From positions 248,001 through 312,000 of the forward strand of contig CP145426.1 in the NCBI GenBank assembly GCA_036867785.1: a stretch of DNA of 64,000 nucleotides, in the 5' to 3' direction. Positions 56,080 through 64,000 of this stretch are shown here, piece by piece. Position numbers and translations under genes: made by a program. The notes under the pieces were generated by a model, which was not told the origin of the DNA, searched no databases, and saw nothing but the letters and a program-made list of their open reading frames with translations. Within the stretch, counting starts at the first letter, position 1; each line of letters begins with the position of its first letter. This stretch comes from Plasmodiophora brassicae (Eukaryota > Endomyxa: Phytomyxea > Phytomyxea > Plasmodiophorida).

Positions 56080-56412
56080 TCTACCTCGACCGTGTTCGAC
56101 CAGACCTGGCGCAACAGCTCCTCAATGTTCTGGTTCTGCAGGAGGACGACGCTACGGCGTTCGTCGAGCTCCTTTCCTGTCAATTCGCGGATCATCTCCG
56201 AACCTCTTCTGGATTGGTTCAAACGTTCGGCATTGTTCTCCGGCAGGTCTCTGACCGCGGCACACATTGCAGAGACGCGGTTATCGCCGACGTTACTAGC
56301 CGGGTACGCTGCAACATGACTGCACAACTGCCTACACGTGGCGAACGCCGCCATCGGGCCAGCATCGCTGTCAGGACTCAGGACGCACGTCGAGCGGCCT
56401 GTGTATTGCGAA

Positions 56413-57105
56413 TTATCTAATGCCGTTCGCGCGGATGGCGTCGGCAAGGGCTTCGGCGGTGGGCTGTCTGGCGACAGCGACAGCGGTCGCGGCGGGCGGC
56501 AGCGCGCTGGCTGTTGTCGGGCCAATCGTGGCCAGGTTCCAGCGGTCAATGTTTAGAGTGGTCGACGCCAGCGATGCGCCCACGGGGCTGAATATCACCA
56601 ACCACGGGCGGTGGTCGCCGGTTTCAAACCGCAGCAGATCGTCCAGGCTCTCGGCAGGACGCGATTCGTACACGACGAGGTCGTCGACGTTGCTGAGCGA
56701 GCTGATCTCGGTGCGATGCGGGTCCCCGCAAACGAACAGAACCGGGCCGTCGACGGCGGATAGCTCCGCTGCCAAGGCGGCGGCCGTTGACGCCTGGCTG
56801 TGAATCACCACGCGATCCCGCAGCGACGGATGCGCCTGGGCAAGCACGTCGCCAGTCGCCTTGCCGATAACGTACACCTGGCGGAGGTCGTCCAGCCACG
56901 CGCCCCCGGGGAACCTCTTCGCGGCGTTCGCCGACGTCACGACCGCGGCCCCGTACACGCCCCGCCTGGGAGCCTGCACGCCCGCCCTGCCGATAATGTC
57001 CAGCACGGGGCGGAACACGACCAGGAACCCGAGCGCCTGCAGCGCCGCCTCGTACGCCGGGCTCGGGTCCCGCAGCAGCACAGCGACAGGCGGGCCGCGT
57101 GTCAT
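56413..57105 (-). CDS. HEM4: Uroporphyrinogen-III synthase, right-arm copy
   Basis: 230 residues, intact. It differs from the left copy at two positions (IIGRAGVQ versus IIGRADVQ; FPGGAWLDD versus FPGGVWLDD). All signature stretches are kept, so both copies look functional. Confidence 0.9.
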   Translation of the reverse strand: MTRGPPVAVLLRDPSPAYEAALQALGFLVVFRPVLDIIGRAGVQAPRRGVYGAAVVTSANAAKRFPGGAWLDDLRQVYVIGKATGDVLAQAHPSLRDRVVIHSQASTAAALAAELSAVDGPVLFVCGDPHRTEISSLSNVDDLVVYESRPAESLDDLLRFETGDHRPWLVIFSPVGASLASTTLNIDRWNLATIGPTTASALPPAATAVAVARQPTAEALADAIRANGIR

Positions 57106-57247
57106 GCGGTCGGATGGAGGACGCCGATCCCGAACGTCGACCGGTCCGGACTACCTATTCGTGGTTCTTTTTACAGCCGATGGCATCGCCTGTTCAACAG
57201 GCACACCTCATGGCTATACTCTATTGGTTTATCTACTATGACAGCGC

Positions 57248-58076
57248 CTACCTAGCTAGTGCCTCCAGCTGCTTGTCGAGGTCCCGCAGCCGGATGCTTT
57301 CCAGCACGCTCTGGAACTCGTTGCCTTGGGTGGCCAATTCGGCGCGCATGACGCTGTGCCTGGCGGCGTCGACGTCGCTGGCGATGCGCCTGAGCCGCTG
57401 CCGGAGAGCGTCGATCTGCTCCCAGCGTCCTATCGCTGCCCAGCGCCTGGCGAAAACCGGATCGACGACATCTTGCCTGGCGGGATCTTTCTCGTCCGTC
57501 ATCAGGTCGGCCGGCGATGGATCCGGCGCGCGATGCGATCGCGGTGGAGGTGGCGGACGAGGCGGTGACGGTCTTCGCAGGTCCCCTCGAGAGCCAGACC
57601 TCCCACGGGGCTGCGATCGGTCGTGATATTGTGGCTGCCGAGATTTCGGATGCTGCTGAAAGCGGGGCGGTGGCTCTCGTGACCACGCCAGTGGCGGTTC
57701 ATGGTGCATGCGACGTTCTGGGGCACCAGCGACCTCGACATGGATCACCTGGTTATGAAGCGATGCGCCCGTCAGGCGCAAGGCCGCGTGTGTCGCGGTT
57801 TCGTTCGCGAATTCCAGGATGGCAACACTACACCCAGTGTGTGTCAACCGACACGTTGAACAGCGACACGGGGACGGCGTACCCGGTCTGGCTGATCTGG
57901 CGTTCCGGCGTGCAGACCAGCGAATGGCCGCAGTCCTTCAGGAAGAAATGGATCAGTTCGCGTGGCGTCACAACGCTCGCGATGTTCGAGACGCGAACAC
58001 GAAGCCCCACGGGCGCCGCCCTGCCGCCGACAAACTTCGCCGCGCGCCCGGGCGGCCACGACCCGCCGGTCGTCAT
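57248..58076 (-). CDS. RRM-domain RNA-binding protein, right-arm copy
   Basis: Exons 58076-57883 and 57827-57248 with the same 55-bp intron. Compared with the left arm it has one codon fewer at the start (SWPPGRAAK versus SWPPPGRAAK) and a few substitutions (NQVIHVEVA, HHEPPLAWS, SHRAPDPS). The frame is intact. Confidence 0.78.
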
Positions 58077-58271
58077 CGGCGCCGCGCGTGCACCGAACGA
58101 TCAACGCCCGTTTCCGCTTCACGCACTCCGTGGCTACCTACGCCATGACGAGCCGCGCCCGCAGTGGCAGCGCAACGGGTACGTAAGCCTTCACACAGTG
58201 TTTCGTATTAATTCGGTACGTACTGTTCCACGGTCAGATACCGAGTGGCGGCGCGTGCCTGGTCAGATCGC

Positions 58272-59584
58272 ATGGGATCGTCCGTGATCGTTGCGCTTGC
58301 CGTCCTGTACCGGGCGACGACCGCCGATGCCGAGTCGTGGCCGGGCCAAGTGGTCGACATGCGGGTGAAGTACCACGACGACCACACGTGGAGCGTGGTC
58401 CCGTACCTGTGGAACAAGGACTCGGGCCGGGTCGCCAGGGCCTACGTGCTGTCGCTCGCCCTGCGCAGCCCGTATCCGCAGTCGATCCAGGTCGTCGACG
58501 AGACGAACGCCGACATCGTCACCGGCCGCTCGTCCGTCGGCGTCTGGTCGATCACCCCGTCCGCCAAGTTCGGCCTCGCCGCCAACGCCACGTACGCCGG
58601 CACCTCCTTCAAGGTCAACTTCAACGGCCCCCTGTGGGGGTCCCTGTCCTGCTTCGATGCCAACATGCTCGCCACGAAGCTCTTCTTCTTCGACTCGGCG
58701 TCCACCGAGTCGGTCTGCGGCGACGGGTACGTTCCGTCGGCCGGAGCCTGCCTATGCTTGTCCCGCTGACCGGCCGGTGCAGAGTGTGCCAGGACGGCGA
58801 GAGCTGCGTTTCGTGCTCATACGACTGCGCTGTGGCCGATAGCTCCGGGTGCCTCGGCGTGCTTGGCGATGGCGTCTGCAATCCGGCGTCCGAGAGTTAC
58901 GACAACGGCGCCTCGGTCGACTGCGACAAGTTCGACGCGGGCAGCTGCAAGAAGCCGTTCACGTCGATATTCGGCTGGGGGCTGACGACGACGCTGATCG
59001 CCGCCGGCCTGGTCGCATCCGTCCTGTTCGCCGTGCTCGCCGGGTTGTGCTTCCGATACCAGTCCGAGAGGAAGAAGCTGATGGAGGAGGGCGACGATGG
59101 GCACGCGACGAAGCAGGTGATGAAACGGGTCACGGATGTCAGCGCGTACGAAGCGGAGATCGAGGAGGAAGGCGATGGGGACAGGTCGACGGTCTACCTG
59201 CGCGACGGAAGTGAGTTCAGCGATCTACGACCAGCACATAACGTGTACAGCGAATACGATCTGGAAGCCGCTCCGCAGCGGATCCCCATTGAAACGCGGC
59301 CGGGCGTGTTCAAGGAGCGGCCATGGGCAGCCACAGACTCGTCGGCCTCCGCCGAATCGCCACAGCACGCCAAACAGGTCGACACGCTGGCAAGCGTCGC
59401 GAAGAACATCGTCAACGAGATCAAATGGGGCGTGGATGAGGGCGAAGCGGTGGACGCGCCGTCGAGGGTGCCCGGCTACCTTCAGAACCCGTTACAGCAG
59501 GGGAGCGCACAGGAAACCCTCAGGAGACGGTCCAGCAGGCAGGACTCCATCGGGTCCGCCCCTGCCGTTCCCATAGACAACTAA
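58272..59584 (+). CDS. Type I membrane protein with Cys-rich CGDGxC motif, right-arm copy
   Basis: Exons 58272-58726 and 58783-59584, same 56-bp intron. Intact and nearly identical to the left copy; visible changes are in the cytoplasmic tail (RIPIETRPGVFKE versus RIPIKTRPDVFKE). Confidence 0.8.
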
Positions 59585-59635
59585 GACACAATTGAGCGGA
59601 ATTCATTCCATGATGAATGCGATGGGATGGATGGA

Positions 59636-61373
59636 TCATCGGTAGTGCTGCTGCGCTTGGCCGTACGGAGGCATCTGCCCGTACTGACCAGCCTGCTGGT
59701 AAGCGGGCCCCTGCGTGCTCTGGTAACCGTGAGGCGGGACCTGCTGCTGTTGATACTGAGGTCCCTGTGGCTGTTGATACTGATGGCCCTGTTGCTGTTG
59801 ATACTGAGGTGCCTGCTGCTGTTGTTGGTACTGCTGATGACTGTACTGCTCCTGGTGCTGTTGCCGCTGCTGGTGTTGAGGTGCCTGTTGCTGCTGCTGC
59901 TGCTGGTACTGGGGAGCATGTTGCTGTTCATACGAAGGCGGTGCTTGTGGGGTCTGGGAGTACTGGGGCGGGGCGTGTACGTCGACATGTGCTTGCTGGA
60001 CGACGGTCGGGTTCCAGGATGGTGGCGGGGTTATCGTCCATTGTTCAATGGTGGCTTGCGGAGCGTAGACGGTGATGGGCAAGTCCTGGTCAATGTCACC
60101 GGACCCGCATGGAACCGGGATGTGCACCTGGATCCAGTACTCGCACTGGACGAGGCGACCGCGAGTCTGGGGCGCCAGCGCTCCACGCTCACCCATTAGC
60201 TCCAGAGAGATCACGCGGGCGGCATCGCCTGTGTTCTGCCCAGCTCCAATCCCTGCAGGGGAGTCAGAACGCAAACGAAGAGCAGCGAGTATCATTTGAA
60301 CGTACCTGGGTACTTCTCCGAGCGAAGGCATTGCACGCGAGAGAATTGCCCATCACGTCCCGTCATCTTGAACGACCGGAACAGCTTGATCTGGAAACTG
60401 TTGATGTCCACCGTTGACTGGTTATCGAATTGCAGAAGAACATGCGCTGTCTCTCCGCTCATGTACGCGTTCTGGACATCACGTTGGGTAAGATTTGAGA
60501 TCGAAACGACCCCTAACGGTAGGTACCTTCTCGAAGGACGCCCGCATCGATACGACACCCTGGTTGATACAGCACCAGGAGCGAATCGTGGCGTTGGCTT
60601 GGCGCGTCACGCCCACGATACTGGACAGTAACTTGGCGTGGATGACCATCTCGCATTGCGACTCGAGCGTGTGCGACCCGAACGAGAACAATTGTGTCGA
60701 GACACATTCCGCAGCGACCGTGTACGAGACCGCCGCACGATAATACCCATCCTGAAACACAAATGAGGAACAACCGCAGCATGGCACCTGCTTGTACCCG
60801 TACCTGATCACTGCGTTTGTCCTGCGTTTCCTCGTAGAACGACCCGGGCAGGTCAGACGGCAACGTGAACGTGAACGGGATAGAGTACTGACCCGGATTC
60901 AGAGCGCCGCTGACAAAATAGACCGGGACGCGCGTCTGGAAGAACATATACTGGTTCCTGTCCTTGTGGACATATGTCTCCTTGATCGGTTGACCGTAGT
61001 CGTCCTTGCGCCCGGTATCGCGGGTCTTGTTTTCGTTGAACGACACTTCCTCCACGCCTTGCACTCGCAAATACACACCATCCGTCCTGTAACCAATGTT
61101 TAGGAAATGCAACATCTCACGTAACGACACGTCCGCATACGTAATTGGGGTTTTTACATTCAGGTAGACGGTGCCGGTGACGTTCTGCCCGCCGACATAG
61201 CTGGGGCGATCGGTGCGCACGAAGATTGAGTTCGTCCCGAAGAACGCCGGCGTGCCGAACGCGATCGCCGTGCGCCCGAAGGCATTCGCGATTTCCCTCC
61301 CGATTGCATGAATCTACCGGTCCGAAGCGTCAGTCCAGGTGCATCCGTACACTGACACACGGCCACCGACCAT
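59636..61373 (-). CDS. Alpha-arrestin with glutamine-rich tail, right-arm copy
   Basis: Same exon plan as the left copy, start at 61373 and stop at 59636. The Gln-rich tail differs: QQHAPQYQQQQQQQAPQHQQ here against QQHQHAPQYEQQQQQQQAPQ in the left arm. Other small differences are YVHKDR for YVNKDR and several changes inside intron 2. The PPSY motif is kept. Confidence 0.82.
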
Positions 61374-61639
61374 GGTTGTCGATTACCAGTATAACTTGCC
61401 CGGGTCACGACACATTTCGCGCGACGCCCTCGTGGGGAAACTGCGCTACAGCTATTTCCGGAGGATCGGACGAGTATTCGCGCGGAGTTTTTTTGTGGCA
61501 GCGTGACTGTGATCGCCACCAGCCCGACATTCTCTCAGGCGCGGACAACAGGTCACCATAGACCAGATCAAGGGTGCTTACCTATTCATGGGGCAGTGGA
61601 AATTACGACCCATGCTGATTAACAACTTTGCGATTTAGA

Positions 61640-62538
61640 AACTTTTGCCACGGTTCGAGTCAGGCTGCAGTTCGATAAGACACACAACCGTACATAAGTA
61701 CTACGCGCTGCGACGATGCCCATACTGTCAAGCGCGTTGACATCAGCACCGTGTGCAATGAGCAACTGCAGGATGTGGTCATAAGACACGATGCGGTCGA
61801 CGCGACGGGGTTGCAGATGGCGTTCGGCTATGGCGCGATGCAGAGCTGTGCCCCTTTAAATTCCAGCGCCTGCGTCAGGGGACCCTTAGCAGCTGCTCGA
61901 CCACACGTGTAAAACCTTTCTCTGCTGCTGTCTGTAGGCTTGCTGCGACTCGGTGAGTGCGCCAACAGCACGCCCCTTGTAGGCTGGAGTTCCCTGCACA
62001 ATGTGTTCTACTGTCGCCACGGACAGTCCCTGAGTCTCGCGGTTCATCCGACCAATCTCGTCCACGTGTACACCATGGATGCGATGTGCTGCACGAGGGC
62101 ATGCATATCAAGGTACTGTGCAGCTTCCAGCATACGCATTCGATCAGTAGGTTAACGCGAACCCAGCGACCCACACTGCCACTCTGTGACTTCAGGTGGT
62201 ACGGTAATCAGTGTTGTATCGATCATCGATGATCGAAGGGAACGACTTACATCACTGGCATCAACTGTCGCGACGTAGTCTGCCAACAATGCCAGCGCTC
62301 TGTCAGCGACGCCCTTCATGGGCAAGGGGTTGTAGACGAATTCTGCTCTCCAACATCTTCGACGGTATTCTGCAGAACACCGGAGTGGGCGATGGCACGC
62401 TCGGTGTTGACCTGCATGCCAAACGGACCTGCCGTCTTTGTCACGGAGGTACAGCACAACGGGGATCCCGTAACTGACGCCAACGATCAGGATAATGTAC
62501 GTCAGCACGACATGTGGGTCACGCCCGCCGACAGTCAT
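61640..62538 (-). pseudogene. Skp1-like/ankyrin gene, right-arm copy (more complete)
   Basis: ATG 62538 opens MTVGGRDPHVVLTYIILIVG, a possible signal peptide, then the same Skp1-like pieces as the left copy (VNTERAIAHSGVL, NPLPMKGVADRALALLADYV, MLEAAQYLDMHALVQHIASM) and ankyrin blocks (ASLQTAAEKGFTRVVEQLLR, GTALHRAIAERHL, ILQLLIAHGADVNALDSMG). It keeps the segment shortened in the left arm. The frame step between DKDG and VNTER is shared with the left copy. Either a small intron is involved or both copies are dead. Confidence 0.55.
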
Positions 62539-62891
62539 TGGCAATCGCTGATCCGCGTTCCGGACACTGCGGCTGCTCTAGTTCAGGGCAAATGTCAGAT
62601 TGAGACGGGAGACCTGCCGGCCGGTGCCCGCCCAGAGGACTGCGCGCCAGGCATCACCAGGAACCTCGGCGAGCTAATGTAGGTAGGCACATCTGCTACC
62701 AGGACGGCTCCGAGCAAGCAGACGTTCGGCAAGCAAGGGGGCGACCCTGCTGTGACGCACAGTCCGCCCGGCCCTGGCCGCAGCCGGCAGGCCACAGGCC
62801 ACAGGCCACACTGCCCGGAGCAGAACTGCGCCACATGCCACTGCAGTCTTGGTGTCCGTGTGCCTTTGGCATACAGAAAGGGGACGTACTT

Positions 62892-63003
62892 TTTCATCCC
62901 GCGGGATCACATCCCGCGGGATGAAACGTCATATTGATCCCGCGGGGCGAAGCGGCATTTCCCGCGGGACGAATCTATAGGTTCATCCCGCGGACGAAAA
63001 GCC
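62892..63003. repeat. Cluster of ATCCCGCGGGAT palindromes at the outer edge of the right arm
   Basis: Two perfect copies of ATCCCGCGGGAT (62896-62907 and 62911-62922) form a larger hairpin with TTTC/GAAA flanks. Three degenerate copies follow near 62937, 62959 and 62985, all sharing CCCGCGG. The cluster begins about 15 bp outside the end of the palindrome arm; no equivalent was seen at 46.5-46.6 kb. Confidence 0.85.
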
Positions 63004-63039
63004 AGCGTGTCGTGCTCAGGAAGGAGTAGTTGGTGCGTC

Positions 63040-63275
63040 GGGTACAGGACGGAGCCAGTCTCACTCGACGGTCAGCTGTTTGACCTAGCGGGCTCATTCT
63101 TTCCGTCAGGAACAATAGACTTAACAATTACGCCAGAACAAATGCAACCGCCAGCCGCGGGTGGAGGATGGAGCCGGTCTCCCGGTCTCGCTCGACGGGC
63201 AGCTGTTTGTCAACGGCGACTAACGCAGATCTTCACTGGTGCTCATTCGCTATATCATGAACAATAGACTTTAAG
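63040..63275. repeat. Diverged direct repeat
   Basis: Words GGA-GGAGCC-GTCTC, CTCGACGG-CAGCTGTTTG, GCTCATTC and GAACAATAGACTT occur in the same order at 63046-63123 and again at 63167-63273. It is an old tandem duplication of about 80-110 bp with no coding content recognised. Confidence 0.65.
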
Positions 63276-63292
63276 GCGGTGTTGCAACTTTA

Positions 63293-64000
63293 CTATTTGT
63301 TATCGAGGTAGAAATCGGCGTGCAAAAACCAGTACATCCAGCGCAACCTCATGACGTCCATGCACGACGACTTGAACGTTACCGGAAGGCTTCTGGCAAG
63401 AGCTTCCGCCATTGTCAAAACAAGCATGCCGCAATTGCAATCGTCCAATTGGCGCGGTCCCGCCAAGACTCTCGTCTCGAAAGGCTTGGCAGGAAACGCC
63501 GAAGTCGCCCAGGGCATGATGGCATTGGTCGCGATGGATCGCAGACGAGCGGTGTAGGTTGGATCGCAAAGACTGTCGTACAGGTACACCAGCCCCAAGG
63601 CAGCGTCGACGACGACCAGACACCAATGCACATTGAAGAACTAGGTACCATGAAACCAGCAGTGAGCAAAACCCGTAAGTCAACAGCAGAATGGATTGGA
63701 CTTACGTTGACTGGACAAAGGAACATCGTTGCGCTCGAGTCACATTCGGCGATGACTCCCCACCTGCCGTGGTCGTTCATCTCGACTTTGCACGGCGCCA
63801 CGTGCGTGCTGTCCTTTGAAATCAGAGTCATTGCCTCGTGAACGACGGACGAGTTAAGCCACGATCTGTGAGCCAGGTGGAAGATCAGGTCGTGGAATGA
63901 CAGCTTGATGACTTTTGAGACGTCCGAAACGCTCATCGGAGAGCGAAGTTCGTACAGGACAAATTGCGCCATTCCCTCGGCATCCAAGCCATCGAGTGGA
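63293..64000 (-). CDS. Ulp1/SENP-like cysteine protease (C48), 5' end beyond window
   Basis: Minus strand, exons >64000-63706 and 63640-63293 with a 65-bp intron (63641-63705). Exon 1 holds FHLAHRSWLNSSVVHEAMTL, the substrate-binding region typical of Ulp1 (WLNDxxIN-like). Exon 2 starts FFNVHWCLVVVDAALGLVYL: the HW is the catalytic His with its following Trp, and YDSL supplies the Asp. QLDDCNCGMLVL carries the oxyanion Gln and catalytic Cys. It ends MRLRWMYWFLHADFYLDNK. The family cleaves SUMO or related modifiers; in many protists and plants such proteases are also carried by transposons, so host versus mobile origin is open. The N-terminus is outside the window. Confidence 0.82.

Larger units (their letters stand above)
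55391..62881. repeat. Right arm of large palindrome
   Basis: Reverse complement of 46604-55307 minus the 1326-bp block. The spacer 55307/55391 is 83-84 bp. The innermost 17 bp of the arms match exactly. Confidence 0.95.

Noticed and set aside
1-64000. CRISPR arrays, bacterial operons or prophage
   Set aside because: No spaced direct repeats with unique spacers; genes are intron-bearing and eukaryotic throughout.

Overview
This is nuclear DNA of a GC-rich, gene-dense eukaryotic microbe. Nearly every gene I could splice by eye has very short GT-AG introns of about 45-86 bp, and genes sit a few hundred bases apart. The gene set is eukaryotic: a giant ASH-domain (ciliary type) protein, a cullin, a TALE homeobox, an AKTIP-like E2 variant, SNAPC1, an RBR E3 ligase, a class C GPCR, an alpha-arrestin and a Ulp1-like protease. 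GC content, tiny introns, a probable flagellar gene and secreted ankyrin proteins would fit a plasmodiophorid or another rhizarian. That placement is inference; no rRNA or marker gene is present to prove it.

Layout. 0.2-9.8 kb: ASH-repeat protein. 10.1-13.4: cullin. 13.6-15.7: zinc-ribbon protein of unknown function. 16.1-16.7: TALE homeobox. 17.3-18.0: AKTIP/FTS-like UEV. 18.1-18.9: multipass membrane protein. 19.0-22.4: repeat island (Copia fossil fragments, hAT transposase remnant, fold-backs). 22.4-24.5: bleomycin hydrolase. 24.6-25.2: NAT9-like acetyltransferase. 25.5-27.1: SNAPC1. 27.6-28.8: secreted Skp1-like/ankyrin protein. 29-40 kb: repeat island (fold-back of an unknown ORF, Copia fossil, head-to-head PIF/Harbinger copies, a CACTA-like non-autonomous element with intact TIRs and 3-bp TSD, more fold-backs). 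40.4-46.5: RBR ligase, cyclic-nucleotide-binding protein, class C GPCR and an unknown gene, all on the minus strand.

46.6-62.9 kb is one large imperfect palindrome. The left arm (46604-55307) and right arm (55391-62881) face each other across an 84-bp spacer. Each arm carries a Skp1/ankyrin gene remnant, an alpha-arrestin, a Cys-rich type I membrane protein, an RRM protein and uroporphyrinogen-III synthase. The right arm lacks one 1326-bp block (53577-54902) that the left arm has, and the arms differ by scattered substitutions and glutamine-tract length. Beyond it lie a cluster of small CCCGCGGG palindromes and a Ulp1-like protease running off the window.

The dominant theme is inverted duplication. 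Besides the large palindrome I count at least seven shorter head-to-head fold-backs with spacers from about 10 to 240 bp and visibly different arm divergence, plus several perfect mini-palindromes. Either this genome often makes inverted duplications, or the assembly or library does; the unequal divergence of the arms argues against a single artefact.
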